A DNA stretch of 64,000 nt from DYJE01 sp041660385 (GCA_041660385.1 JBAZWJ010000031.1:1-64000), one strand, 5' to 3'; counted from the stretch's first letter, positions 1 through 9,878 are shown. Numbers and translations are program-made. The notes: generated from the sequence alone by a model not told the origin.

Positions 1-19
1 TCTCTACACAAAACCGGCA

Positions 20-2809
20 TCACTCCGAGGCTGAATTGATAAAACACCCCCCACCGCCACCACCTGCTCCGGCGACGTTTTTAGTTTGAGGAATAATCGA
101 CTTTTCTTCTTCAGCACCCATTCCGATGTAAATCCGGTCATCCTGATCAACCGAACCTTTCACAGGCATACTGTCAATATCAACCACGACTGCTGATTTG
201 GAATCCCTGTAGTTGACCCAGGTTCTGCTGGTGGTGTTGAATGTAAGTACCTTAAAATAATGGGAACTTTCATCTTCTTCAGCGGTTGTGCTCCAACCGA
301 GGATGACCTCATCTTTGCCGTCGTTGTCCACATCACCGCACACGGGCCGGGTTTCACCGAAAACATCATTGTATTCAGGCCATTGGATCTGTACCCAGTC
401 TGATTGAAGAGCCTCTCCATCGGCAAATTCAAAAACGGCCATCTGTCCTTCACCGCCCTGTCCCAGACCGACCACAAGCTCAACATCACCGTCACCGTCC
501 ACATCACCTGTTGCAGGCCATGTTTCACCATTGATTTCAGAATATTCGGGCCAGTCCACAAATCCCCAGAGCAGATGGACATACGCCCCACTAATTTTTG
601 AAAATACTTCAAACTTTCCGCCGGGGATATTGGGGTCTCCACCCCATGATCCAAGACCGGCGATAATGTCGTCTAACCCGTCACCGTTAATGTCCGCACA
701 CACAGGCCGGACTTCCCCGTTGATATCGTTGTATTCAGGCCACTGGAGCTTCAGCCAGTTTTTATGGACAACCTGTCCATTAACCCAGCCGAAGATCTCA
801 ACGTAGCCGCCGCCATTCTTGCCAAGTCCAATGATGATTTCATCTTTTCCGTCACCATCCACATCACCACAGGCCGACCATGATTCACCATTGACTTCAT
901 TGTAATCAGCCCATTCAATACGCCCCCAGGCCATGTGGCTGTATGTATTGTCAAGTACTTGAAAAAAACCGCCGGGCATGGTGGCTGTTGAATTTTCACT
1001 TGAAAGCCCTATAACCACTTCATCCTTACCGTCACCATTAATATCTCCCGTGGCGATTCGTGATTCCCCATTCATTTTATTGTAAGCTGCCCATCCGGAT
1101 TTGAGCCATAAGAGATGTTTAAGCTGACTGTCTCTGACATCAATGGTGGGTTGATCGTTTTCTGATTCGGCTATGCTGTTTTCAGTAGGGGGAATGAAAC
1201 TGCCTGTGTTTTTCGCACCCGGACTTGATGCAGAAACAGGAGTGTACGGAATCTCATCCGGATCATCATTTTGGTTAACAGGTGTAACCGTCACAGTGCG
1301 TGAAGCGCTTCTGACATCTCCATCATTATCAGTCACAGTGTAAATCACGGTATAAGTACCAGCCACATTGAAGGTCAAAGCACCAGGATCTTCAACCGTC
1401 CGTGCGGCCAAACCCGATGCTCCAAAATTCCATCCATGGGTGTAAGGTGTATTACCACCTGTCACTGTGGCCTGGAAGTTCACGGATCCGCCCTGGGTGA
1501 TGGTCACGTTAGATGAAGGACTCGTCATTGAAGCTGTGGGGTTCGTGTCGGGAACAAGGACGGTCACGACCACTGTGGCGTTGCTCGTTTCCCCGTCATT
1601 ATCGGTCACCGTATATGTAACGGTATAAGTTCCTGCATGATTATAAACAATACTGCCCGGATCTTCAACGCTGCTTGTGGGAAGTGCAGCATCACCAAAA
1701 TTCCAGGCGTGAGTCAAAGGAGCGTTTCCACTTGAAACTGTCCCGCTGAATGTAACAGAACCACCTTGTATGATAATTACATCGGAATCGGGGCTTGAAA
1801 TAGCTGCGACCGGCTCGACATCAATGACTTGATCATCCACAGTGACCGTTATGGTGTCAGTCGACATATCACCGTCATTGTCCGTCACGGTAAGCACCAC
1901 AATGTATTCTCCAGCTTTGGGAAAAACCACACTGCCCGGATCTTCAACGAAACTGTCGGGAATATCGTAATATCCAAAATTCCAGTAATAGCTAAAAGGA
2001 GCATTACCGTTGGTTACAAGTGATTCAAACTGGATCGAAGAGCCTTTGGTGATTGTCACGTTAACAGCAGGACTCGAAATTTCAACAGTCGGGTTTAAAT
2101 CCAATGGGATCTGAGCCACTGTGACGATAACAGTGGCACTCTGAATTTCGTTGTTGGAATCAGTCACGGTGAACGTTACGGTATACGAACCTGGATTATT
2201 GAAAATGATATTACCAGGATCTTCAACCGAGAGCCCAGAGGGGCCGCCAGTGCCGAAATCCCAGGAGTATGACAGAGGAGCTGAGCCGCCCGAAACAAGT
2301 CCTTGAAAATTGACGGATTCATTTTGGTTGATATTGGCATAAAATACAGGGGATTCGATAGAAACACTCAAGGGACTGTAATACGGGGAATAAGATATTT
2401 CATCTGAATAATCACTTGAATTACCAAAGCTGTTAAACGCTTTAACTGAAAAATACCAAATGGTTTGGGAAAGCCCTATCACGGTGTGCTGAATTGTTGG
2501 GGCGGCTATGTTCTGGCTGTTCTGGGTGTAGTTGCCTGATGTAGTTCCGTAATAAACAACATAATAATCGGCATCTTCGTTGGTATCCCATTGAAGAGTA
2601 ACATCCATGGCGTTTGCTTTGACAACGAGAAGACCGGCAAATAACGGAAAAAACAAAAAAAAGATTGCGAGTACAGATATGAACAAAACATGATCAACAC
2701 TTCGCTTGCAACATTCTGTACAGTCAAACCCGTTGTTATTTACTTTCACAGAATCCACACCCTCGACAAACACAATACGCCCCTCACCTTTCTTACCCAT
2801 ATCACCCAC
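20..2809 (-). CDS. Secreted FN3/PKD/FG-GAP repeat protein with Gly6-Cys tail
   Basis: A 929-residue exported protein, probably a surface or matrix adhesin. Residues 41-63 are a hydrophobic stretch after an unusually long 40-residue N-region that holds three cysteines; a signal-peptidase-like ANA lies at 65-67. An FN3-like domain (about 68-140) is followed by four PKD domains (about 147-232, 241-327, 333-420, 424-510), each with the family's YTVT(Y/F)TVTD-type strand. From about 565 to 900 there are five FG-GAP/VCBS-like blades with calcium-loop motifs such as DINGDGKDE and DVDGDGKDE. The protein ends in GGGGGGCFINSASE, with no membrane helix or basic cluster after it. The start is GTG; an in-frame ATG three codons later is also possible. 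It is the last gene read from the Wzz/CpsD-like genes on the same strand, so a role in the extracellular polysaccharide layer is likely. Exact ligand unknown. Confidence 0.88.
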   Translation of the reverse strand: MGDMGKKGEGRIVFVEGVDSVKVNNNGFDCTECCKRSVDHVLFISVLAIFFLFFPLFAGLLVVKANAMDVTLQWDTNEDADYYVVYYGTTSGNYTQNSQNIAAPTIQHTVIGLSQTIWYFSVKAFNSFGNSSDYSDEISYSPYYSPLSVSIESPVFYANINQNESVNFQGLVSGGSAPLSYSWDFGTGGPSGLSVEDPGNIIFNNPGSYTVTFTVTDSNNEIQSATVIVTVAQIPLDLNPTVEISSPAVNVTITKGSSIQFESLVTNGNAPFSYYWNFGYYDIPDSFVEDPGSVVFPKAGEYIVVLTVTDNDGDMSTDTITVTVDDQVIDVEPVAAISSPDSDVIIIQGGSVTFSGTVSSGNAPLTHAWNFGDAALPTSSVEDPGSIVYNHAGTYTVTYTVTDNDGETSNATVVVTVLVPDTNPTASMTSPSSNVTITQGGSVNFQATVTGGNTPYTHGWNFGASGLAARTVEDPGALTFNVAGTYTVIYTVTDNDGDVRSASRTVTVTPVNQNDDPDEIPYTPVSASSPGAKNTGSFIPPTENSIAESENDQPTIDVRDSQLKHLLWLKSGWAAYNKMNGESRIATGDINGDGKDEVVIGLSSENSTATMPGGFFQVLDNTYSHMAWGRIEWADYNEVNGESWSACGDVDGDGKDEIIIGLGKNGGGYVEIFGWVNGQVVHKNWLKLQWPEYNDINGEVRPVCADINGDGLDDIIAGLGSWGGDPNIPGGKFEVFSKISGAYVHLLWGFVDWPEYSEINGETWPATGDVDGDGDVELVVGLGQGGEGQMAVFEFADGEALQSDWVQIQWPEYNDVFGETRPVCGDVDNDGKDEVILGWSTTAEEDESSHYFKVLTFNTTSRTWVNYRDSKSAVVVDIDSMPVKGSVDQDDRIYIGMGAEEEKSIIPQTKNVAGAGGGGGGCFINSASE

Positions 2810-2856
2810 TCTTTCTTCGTTTCAGAATATCCCCCCGGATCTGATCAATCGACGTT

Positions 2857-3591
2857 CTATTGGCCTTTTGAATGGAGAACCAGAGCAACTTTGTTCAGAT
2901 CAGGTATGTTCCCAAGTATGGGAAGACCTATATAACGAGCAATCTGGCGTTCCGATTTTAATGAACTATCGTTCCATTCAATAAAACCGAAAAGCAGAAG
3001 AACGAGAACAACAGATGCACCAATACAATATAAAAACGGTCCCATTCTGTCAGAGCGCCACATTGCCTTCATTTCACGTATTTCAATACTGCCGGAAAGA
3101 GCAGGTTTGCCTAAAAATTCTGAGGTGTTGCTTCGGGTAATGCCTTCATTGGCTTTTTTCACAAGACGATCAGCATAAAACCCCACAAGGATTTCACCAA
3201 TCTCTCTACTTTTACCCGTATAGACGATTTGAACAGTCCTTCCATCCAACCGGATTAAACCCATGGATTCCTTGATCATGTCACCAATAACGGCACCGTA
3301 TTTCTCAGCCCATCCTGTCATGATATCGCTGGTAAGTTTTGTAAGTGAATAACTGTTAAGGAAAAATGATTCGGGTTCAAGACTCAATTGTTTGAATGTC
3401 ATGAAACCCACAGGATCAGTCATAAGGGCAACTGGGGCGTCATTGGTTATCTCAACATTCTGGGCCACAGTATACCTGTCTGGTAAAATTGCGGATATGA
3501 CGAGAAAAAGCATTGGGATGATAAAGATAAACAGGCCGATCCATTTGCGTTTGGCCATTCCGTATAAATAACGTTTGATATTAAAATACAT
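2857..3591 (-). CDS. Wzz-like polysaccharide chain-length determinant protein
   Basis: A 244-residue inner-membrane protein with one helix near the N-terminus (about 16-36), a periplasmic domain of about 150 residues and a second helix near 190-210. A short cytoplasmic tail contains GLPILGNIPDL, the Pro/Gly-rich pattern typical of polysaccharide co-polymerases (Wzz/GumC family). These proteins set polymer length and contact a cytoplasmic P-loop partner, here probably the gene directly upstream. A strong ribosome site (AAGGAGACACC) precedes the ATG. It is shorter than GumC-type proteins and has little coiled coil, so it may control a short-chain polymer. Family assignment is by topology and tail motif. 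Confidence 0.75.
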   Translation of the reverse strand: MYFNIKRYLYGMAKRKWIGLFIFIIPMLFLVISAILPDRYTVAQNVEITNDAPVALMTDPVGFMTFKQLSLEPESFFLNSYSLTKLTSDIMTGWAEKYGAVIGDMIKESMGLIRLDGRTVQIVYTGKSREIGEILVGFYADRLVKKANEGITRSNTSEFLGKPALSGSIEIREMKAMWRSDRMGPFLYCIGASVVLVLLLFGFIEWNDSSLKSERQIARYIGLPILGNIPDLNKVALVLHSKGQ

Positions 3592-3630
3592 GGTGTCTCC
3601 TTATATAGAGGATAAAAAACTCTCCGGATT

Positions 3631-4281
3631 TTAGAACAACGGATTCTGCCAATGATTCGCAACAACACCGAGTATATTTGCCCCCACGGTTTCGATCGCC
3701 GTACACACACGCTTTACATCCTGACGCAATGTCACATTGGTCAGGGTCACGATGACAACGCCATCGGACGATTTGCATATTTCAAGGGGATCAATCATCT
3801 TCTGATTTGTGGGGTATGCCGGAGCTGTATCCACTATCACAACATCGTAACTCGCCTTTGCTTTATCAAGAAGATCAGCAACCGAAAGATTCACGGTCAT
3901 AATACCCGTTCCTGACTCCCCTCTGATAGTTTTTGGAGCAGGCAGAATATCAAGATTCTTGACGTAAGTATGACGGACCAGTCTTTCTATCGGTCCGCCA
4001 TCAGTGTAAAAGGCCATATTATCAGATAGTTCATCTTCGAAAATGGTATGCAACGTTGGCGCATACCAGTTAAAATCAACAACCAGAACCTTTCTCCCAG
4101 CGACCTTTGACGCAGCAAGAGCTAATCCGGCTGAAAGAGTCGATTTCCCTTCTCCCTGAATACTGCTTGCCACAACAATACACGCCGAGTCCTTGATTGA
4201 TGACTCAATGACCGTGTATATCCTTTTCATTTCAGCGATACGACCCAGCAATTCAAGCTTACCGACCGTCGACGAATTCAT
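3631..4281 (-). CDS. CpsD/CapB-like P-loop ATPase (BY-kinase fold, no Tyr cluster)
   Basis: A cytoplasmic ATPase of the MinD/BY-kinase superfamily that normally pairs with a Wzz-type membrane protein during polysaccharide export. Visible motifs are Walker A (SIQGEGKST, about residues 40-48), Walker A' (VLVVDFNW) and Walker B (VVIVDTAP). BY-kinases usually end in a tyrosine-rich tail that is autophosphorylated; this protein ends in NHWQNPLF with no tyrosine cluster, so classic autokinase control is doubtful. An upstream TTG would give 226 residues, but the ATG at 4281 has GGGAG at a good distance and gives 216. The Wzz-like gene follows 39 bases downstream. Confidence 0.8.
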   Translation of the reverse strand: MNSSTVGKLELLGRIAEMKRIYTVIESSIKDSACIVVASSIQGEGKSTLSAGLALAASKVAGRKVLVVDFNWYAPTLHTIFEDELSDNMAFYTDGGPIERLVRHTYVKNLDILPAPKTIRGESGTGIMTVNLSVADLLDKAKASYDVVIVDTAPAYPTNQKMIDPLEICKSSDGVVIVTLTNVTLRQDVKRVCTAIETVGANILGVVANHWQNPLF

Positions 4282-4650
4282 TGTTTTCATCTCCCTGTGC
4301 TTTGAATTCAAATCAAAGCGCCCCCGCTAATTCTGAATGTTAAAGGTGTGACTTGACAAAATCTGCAAGAATTATACCGTCGGCGTCATACTGAACAAGA
4401 GAAGCGGGAAACGCATTCCATCAAGGATTTAAGGATATTGCACAGTTCATAACGCACATCATGATCATCATAAATTGATAACAATCATGACATTCACCAC
4501 ATAGATGTGTGCAATTCCTTTCCTATTTCAGGAAAAGCTATGCCTTATTTTAGAAGAAAAGCCAAATAAAAATAACGAGGAATTTAAGATACTGGGATTT
4601 TTTTGGTCCTATCGAACCATTAGATAGATCACTCACGTATCGCAGGAGAA
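4282..4650. other. Intergenic region, probable promoter region of the CpsD/Wzz/PKD genes
   Basis: About 370 bases with no supported gene. It lies upstream of the minus-strand CpsD-Wzz-PKD genes and downstream of the PilZ gene, so the operon promoter should be here. I could not identify a convincing -35/-10 pair, sigma-54 site or riboswitch. Confidence 0.4.
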
Positions 4651-5031
4651 CTATACTTTTCCTGTGGTCCGGTTAAACAGAAAATAGTCAAGCTGGGCGA
4701 GTTGATTGGATGAAAGATTTGAAAATTGAACTCTTCTTTGTCTCATCACAATAGAACTGAAAGACGATCCATTGTCGACCTGCTCATCTTCCACAATCTT
4801 ATATGGCATCTTTTCAAGATAGAAACCATTGTCCCCGACAAAAATATGAGTTGCCACAGATTCGAAGGCTTGTTCTCTATGGACAATATATCTGAAACAA
4901 AGACCGCCTCTCCCGATATTGACAATCTGCCCCATGATGGTGGAATCCGGACTCAGTGCTGCGTAAGCACCATCCTTGACGCTGTATCTTGGATAAGTCC
5001 TACGCTCCTCCCAAAACATATTCCCACTCAT
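4651..5031 (-). CDS. PilZ-domain protein
   Basis: A 126-residue single-domain protein. It has the arginine cluster ERRTYPRY near residues 9-16 and NIGRGGLCF near residue 38, matching the RxxxR and (D/N)x(S/A/G)xxG halves of PilZ c-di-GMP binding sites; glycine replaces the usual serine in the second motif. PilZ proteins relay c-di-GMP levels to exopolysaccharide, motility or pili. Its place next to the Wzz/CpsD genes fits polysaccharide control. The ATG is preceded by AAGGAATAAAGC. Binding of c-di-GMP is inferred from the motifs. Confidence 0.75.
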   Translation of the reverse strand: MSGNMFWEERRTYPRYSVKDGAYAALSPDSTIMGQIVNIGRGGLCFRYIVHREQAFESVATHIFVGDNGFYLEKMPYKIVEDEQVDNGSSFSSIVMRQRRVQFSNLSSNQLAQLDYFLFNRTTGKV

Positions 5032-5295
5032 GCTTTATTCCTTAATTTATTTCCCAGTCGTACAAACAAAAAAATTCCTCTTTCACAATCATGTAAGGAT
5101 CGACGAATTTATTTAAAAAAACGGGTTCCAGCCCATCACGTTGCGACCTTCATCATTTCAAAAAACTATATATATGAAATAATTAGTATAAATAGATGAC
5201 GATATTCGAAACGAAACGTACCATATTCAAAATAGAATATCAATATCACACATTTCATCATTCGCTTTTTCAAAAAAATGTGACGAAAATTCCTA

Positions 5296-6009
5296 TTATA
5301 AGTATTCCTGTTTTTTTATTTCAGAGTCTTTCAGAAGATTTCTGGCAAGCAACACATCTTCCTGGGTAGTGATTTTGAGATTATTTCTACTACCTTGAAC
5401 AAGTCTCACTTTTTCCCCAAGAGCCTCCACCAGAGATGCGTCATCTGTACCCACCCAATGGTTTCGTATCGCTGTTTCATGGGCTTCACATATCAGCCCA
5501 AAGGAAAAGGCCTGGGGAGTCTGGGCTGCCCATATGCTTTTCCGGTCAAGGGTTTTTTCGACCATTCCATGGTCATCGGCCATTTTCAATGTATCGGATA
5601 CAGGAACTGCAAGAATTGCCGCACCGCATTCACGAACAGAGTTAATACAATCCGTGATATGCTGATCGGTGACAAAGGGTCTCACTCCGTCATGAATAAC
5701 CACTATATCATCCGGCATCATAACAAGAGATTTTAAACCGTTATAAACCGATTGCTGGCGCTCATTACCACCTGAAACAAGCCGGAACGGTTTCAAAAGA
5801 GAAAGGGGCTGCACAATACAGTTCAAACAATAGTCATGATCCTCTCTGGGTATGACAAGGCATATATCCGAAATCAAGGAACAGGCATCGAACGTTTTCA
5901 GCGTATGGGCCAATACGGATATTCCGTCAAGCTCAAGATACTGTTTTCGCTGGGGCATTTTCATTCGGAGGCCTTGACCGCCTGCGACTATGATGGCCGT
6001 GATTTTCAT
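5296..6009 (-). CDS. ispD: 2-C-methyl-D-erythritol 4-phosphate cytidylyltransferase
   Basis: A 237-residue cytosolic enzyme of the MEP isoprenoid pathway that couples CTP to 2-C-methyl-D-erythritol 4-phosphate. The N-terminal nucleotide-binding loop VAGGQGLRMKMPQRKQYL matches the IspD pattern (AAGxGxRMG...PKQY). Further signatures are VIHDGVRPFV, where the aspartate coordinates metal, and GTDDASLVE with NLKITTQED near the end. Length is normal for stand-alone IspD; there is no IspF fusion. The start codon overlaps the stop of the upstream HPr-domain gene by one base (TAATG), so translation is probably coupled. Confidence 0.95.
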   Translation of the reverse strand: MKITAIIVAGGQGLRMKMPQRKQYLELDGISVLAHTLKTFDACSLISDICLVIPREDHDYCLNCIVQPLSLLKPFRLVSGGNERQQSVYNGLKSLVMMPDDIVVIHDGVRPFVTDQHITDCINSVRECGAAILAVPVSDTLKMADDHGMVEKTLDRKSIWAAQTPQAFSFGLICEAHETAIRNHWVGTDDASLVEALGEKVRLVQGSRNNLKITTQEDVLLARNLLKDSEIKKQEYL

Positions 6010-7322
6010 TATTTCAGATATAATAGTTCTTTAGGAAGTGGGAGTCCTTTGCCCATGAAATCTTCAGCGTAGTTTACTGAGGCAAGAATCTTGATATCAT
6101 TCAAAGCTCGCATATCGCCTTCAAAAATGACTTCCGTTACATTCTCTTTCTGAATCTTGCCGCCTGCCCACTGAATATCAAGAACAGAGCTTGCATCGAA
6201 ACGGTCTCCATTGACGATCATTTCCACTTTACCCCCAAAGTGCTGAACGATTTTCGCGACCATCATGCTGGGGCGGTTATGAAATCCTCTCGTCATGGGA
6301 ATGCCCACACTGATGGTCGTTTTTTCGATATTTTCATCGAGGATTTCAAAGGCAACTTTCTTCCCGGCATTTAAGAAATGACTGGCGTAATAAAGACCGT
6401 AGTTGATGGTTCGATCAAGGAGTATTTTGGGGTCAACAATCTCTGACAGACGCTTTCGGACCTGTTGATACAAACTGATAGTCCCCAGTTCCAGAAGATG
6501 CCGTTCATAATAATGGAGAAGTCTGCCCTGAACCTCAAGAATATGAAGAACAACTGAAAAATGTGCTCTCAACTGTTTGAGTTTACGGTTTCCATACCTG
6601 TAACCACCAATAATGACATAAGAGTCAAAAGACGATTGAAGGTTGTGAATCAGCATTTCGAAATTTCGTATCTCAACTTCACTTACCTTGGATGGAACGA
6701 TGGCAAGAATTTCGGCGTGGGTGTAAGGCTCGTAAAAAGACAAAGGCTCAAAGGATTTGACAATATTTAAAAAATCGCTGGCGATTTTAACCACATGCTG
6801 GTTCTGTTCGGCAACACGATCATCGTCGATGTCATATTCAAGCATTTCACCCGATACCACTCCAGGGAAATTGGCTTGATCATAACTCCCATCCGGAATT
6901 TCTATATTCAAACGTCTGGCCTCCTCAATGACCACAGGCGCAAGACTCATCAAAGATTTAGTAATGAACTCAAGGGTCTTATCCCCTTCTTCTTTGAAAT
7001 TACCGATATCCGGCAAGTCATAAAACTTCATGCGGTTTGCGATATGACGCTGAGAATATCCACTAGAACTCAAATGACGCACTGAGGAGGCGAGTTCACG
7101 GAAAAAAAACCACTGTTTATTATTTTTTGCACCATGAAGATCAAGAAAATCTTCAAGAAGATGGGATGTGGCGACCAGCCTGGAGTAGAGTTTTTTCGTA
7201 AAAATATGATCAGGAGAGCTGAAGCCCGAAATATAAACACAGGCTTTCAAAAAATCATGGGAATATATTCTGACCTTATTAAAGAACGCTGAACCGCATG
7301 ACGTTGTTTCCAAATTTAGCAC
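6009..7322 (-). CDS. Uncharacterised protein with C-terminal HPr-like domain
   Basis: A 437-residue protein. The last ~90 residues resemble an HPr phosphocarrier: SVGIPMTRGFHNRPSMM aligns with the GLHARPA loop that holds the phosphorylated His15 of HPr, followed by a VNGDRFDASSVLDIQ stretch equal to HPr's NAKSIM region. Arginine and proline after the histidine are kept. The first ~340 residues are mostly predicted helical and I do not recognise them. The gene overlaps ispD by one base and is probably co-transcribed with it. The start is uncertain: GTG at 7322 is the longest option, and a TTG nine bases in has AGGTG upstream. No other PTS component is visible in the window, so the domain may be regulatory rather than part of sugar uptake. 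Confidence 0.7.
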   Translation of the reverse strand: MLNLETTSCGSAFFNKVRIYSHDFLKACVYISGFSSPDHIFTKKLYSRLVATSHLLEDFLDLHGAKNNKQWFFFRELASSVRHLSSSGYSQRHIANRMKFYDLPDIGNFKEEGDKTLEFITKSLMSLAPVVIEEARRLNIEIPDGSYDQANFPGVVSGEMLEYDIDDDRVAEQNQHVVKIASDFLNIVKSFEPLSFYEPYTHAEILAIVPSKVSEVEIRNFEMLIHNLQSSFDSYVIIGGYRYGNRKLKQLRAHFSVVLHILEVQGRLLHYYERHLLELGTISLYQQVRKRLSEIVDPKILLDRTINYGLYYASHFLNAGKKVAFEILDENIEKTTISVGIPMTRGFHNRPSMMVAKIVQHFGGKVEMIVNGDRFDASSVLDIQWAGGKIQKENVTEVIFEGDMRALNDIKILASVNYAEDFMGKGLPLPKELLYLK

Positions 7323-7464
7323 CTGACAAAACGATATGACCTGTATTCACCGAATTATGTTGAACCGGTCTAAACGACCAAATTCAACCTAAGCGGCATC
7401 AAGGCAACCGCAACCTATTCAAGGAAGCTTGCCACCAACTTTGAAACAATTTGAAAATAAAAAA

Positions 7465-7866
<402 letters not shown>

Positions 7867-7901
7867 TGTAAACTTAGGCATCTTATGATTTCTTATCAAT
7901 A

Positions 7902-8624
7902 TTAATCAACTTTTTTATAGTAAATCATCCTATGACACTGGGGGCAAAAGTTCAAGGATTCACCGCGTTGGATTTCAATAAATCTCTGTGGCGGAATATT
8001 CATAAAGCAACCACCACATGCCGTGTTTGTCACAGGAACGATAGCAATGCCTGAGGATTGTAAGAGGATTTTGTTAAACCGATCAAGGAGTCTTGGTTTG
8101 ACATTGACTGCTACCTCATCACGTTTTGCTGTGATGACTGCAAGTTCCTTTCGTTCACTTACACAATTGCTTTCGATTTCAGCAATTTCCCGTTCTGTGG
8201 TTTTAACGATTCCGTCAAGCCTTCCTCTGCTTTCAGCCACCTCTTTTTCTTTTTTTTCGATCTGGTCGAGGTATTCGATCATCTGGCTCTCGGTTTCGGA
8301 ATTTCTTTTACGGTTGTCATCAATTTCCCTCAATAGAGTCTGGTATTCCGTATTTGTTTTGACGTTTTTGAGGTACTCTTCGCTTTTCTTTAAACGGACA
8401 TCCCGATCTTTCACTTCGTTCTCAAAATTTCTGTACAGCCCCTTGACTTCCGCAAGTTTTGATTCCAGGGTGTTCAGCTCGTTTTCAGCATCCCGCCTTT
8501 TCTTCCTGCGGCTATCGATTTCGCTTTCAACCCCTTCCAGCACCTTCCTTATCCTGTTCACTCCCTTCTCTATCTCTTGAAGTTGAACAAGAATTTCCAC
8601 ATCTTCCCTTGTAACGTTTTTCAC
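7902..8624 (-). CDS. Coiled-coil protein with C-terminal C4 zinc ribbon
   Basis: A 240-residue protein. Residues about 10-190 form a long charged coiled-coil hairpin, and the C-terminus has two CxxC knuckles (CGGC and CPQC) spaced as in the C4-type zinc-ribbon family often found beside Nif3-like genes. Molecular function is not established; nucleic acid binding is suggested for relatives. The start is GTG (VKNVTRED). It sits 26 bases after the Nif3-like gene and about 35 bases before rnpB, all on the minus strand, so the three may share a transcript. Confidence 0.85.
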   Translation of the reverse strand: MKNVTREDVEILVQLQEIEKGVNRIRKVLEGVESEIDSRRKKRRDAENELNTLESKLAEVKGLYRNFENEVKDRDVRLKKSEEYLKNVKTNTEYQTLLREIDDNRKRNSETESQMIEYLDQIEKKEKEVAESRGRLDGIVKTTEREIAEIESNCVSERKELAVITAKRDEVAVNVKPRLLDRFNKILLQSSGIAIVPVTNTACGGCFMNIPPQRFIEIQRGESLNFCPQCHRMIYYKKVD

Positions 8625-8650
8625 AATTAAATGCCCCGTTTTTAAGATTT

Positions 8651-9766
8651 TTATATGAATTTAAAGGGGTCTTTCTCCATTCTACACACATCGATATCCA
8701 TGGGTATCCCCCTTTCCTTACAAACTTTTTTTATTTTTTCACCCATCGCTTCAGCCACAATAATCTCGGAAGCAAAATGGCCCACATCAACAAGAGTCTT
8801 ACCGGCATCTTCCACATGACGGGCATCATGATACGAAAGATCACCGCTGACAAAAACATCTGCGGAACTTTTAAGAAAGTCGCTGATCATACTTGACCCG
8901 CTCCCAGTACAAAGGGCCACACGACCAACCATATTATCACGCCGTCCGGCAACCTTGATTCGCTCAACTCCCAGTCTTGCTTTAACCTGACTGATAAATT
9001 CATCCATACTCACAGGATGATCGAGACAACCGATACGGCCTAAGCCCTCCGAATGTTCCGTACTGGTCAGGGGATACACGTCATAGGCCATAACGTCGTA
9101 TGGATGCACTTTTCTCACATGCTGGACCACGTTTTCCACATCTTTTTTCTTTACGAGACTTTCGATTCTGAATTCTTCAATGCTGTCGATCTCGCCTTTC
9201 CTACCCGAAAAAGGCTCACTGAAAACACCTGGCTTAAATCGACCTTGACCAGCGCTTGAAAAAGAACAGCAGGTATAATCATCGATCACACCTGCTGAAG
9301 TTTCGGAAAGAGCTGTAAGGATTCTTTCCCTATGGTCGAGTGGTGTAAAAATCACCAGCTTTACAAACGGTTCTCCAACCATCCTTCCCAGAACCTCTGT
9401 CTCATTCAAGCCCAGTTTTTCGGCAAACATATCATTGAGTCCCCCTTTGGCGCTGTCAAGACTCGTATGAGCTGAATAAATAGAAAGGGAGTGTCTGGCT
9501 GCTTGAAAAATAACATTTCCAGGATACACGGAAAAATCGACGCATTTAACCGGTCGAAATATCAGAGGATGGTGTGTGACAAGAAGGTCAGCCTTTACAG
9601 AACAGGCGTATTCCACCACGGCTGGGAGCGGATCCAGAGCCGTAACTATTTTTTTTACCGTCTGTTCCTTATGCCCAACTTGCAATCCGCAGTTGTCCCA
9701 CTCTTCCGAAAGATAGGGATCGGCTATCGTTTCAATGACTCTGACGATGTCCCCAACTGTAACCAT
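8651..9766 (-). CDS. Nif3-like dinuclear metal-centre protein (DUF34/YqfO type)
   Basis: A 371-residue member of the Nif3/YbgI/YqfO family, which forms toroidal hexamers with a di-metal site; the substrate is unknown, and GTP cyclohydrolase I-like activity was once proposed. Metal ligands appear as LLVTHHPLIF near residue 65 and VDVGHFASEI near residue 325. Between the halves lies the CutA-like insertion (about 130-235, starting VKLVIFTPLDHRERIL) that separates the long YqfO type from the short YbgI type. The ATG follows GGGAGAGATT. A strong hairpin terminator lies just upstream, so this gene probably starts its own transcript with the zinc-ribbon gene. Confidence 0.92.
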   Translation of the reverse strand: MVTVGDIVRVIETIADPYLSEEWDNCGLQVGHKEQTVKKIVTALDPLPAVVEYACSVKADLLVTHHPLIFRPVKCVDFSVYPGNVIFQAARHSLSIYSAHTSLDSAKGGLNDMFAEKLGLNETEVLGRMVGEPFVKLVIFTPLDHRERILTALSETSAGVIDDYTCCSFSSAGQGRFKPGVFSEPFSGRKGEIDSIEEFRIESLVKKKDVENVVQHVRKVHPYDVMAYDVYPLTSTEHSEGLGRIGCLDHPVSMDEFISQVKARLGVERIKVAGRRDNMVGRVALCTGSGSSMISDFLKSSADVFVSGDLSYHDARHVEDAGKTLVDVGHFASEIIVAEAMGEKIKKVCKERGIPMDIDVCRMEKDPFKFI

Positions 9767-9843
9767 AATCTCTCCCGGATGAATGAATCTGAAATACGAT
9801 GCGCGCCATGGGCAAAGGAAAAAGCACCGTCACAACAGGTAAT

Positions 9844-9878
9844 AAAAAAAGGCGTGGTATTGTGACCACGCCTTTTTT
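9844..9878 (-). terminator. Strong hairpin terminator after the tRNA gene
   Basis: A perfect inverted repeat, GGCGTGGT...ACCACGCC with a 6-base loop, flanked by seven A on one side and six T on the other, so it can work in both directions. It separates rpoD/tRNA transcription from the Nif3-like gene. Confidence 0.9.

Noticed and set aside
8023..8580. Long plus-strand open frame opposite the zinc-ribbon coiled-coil gene
   Set aside because: Ser/Phe/Leu-rich complement of a Glu/Lys-rich coiled coil; no ribosome site or domain.
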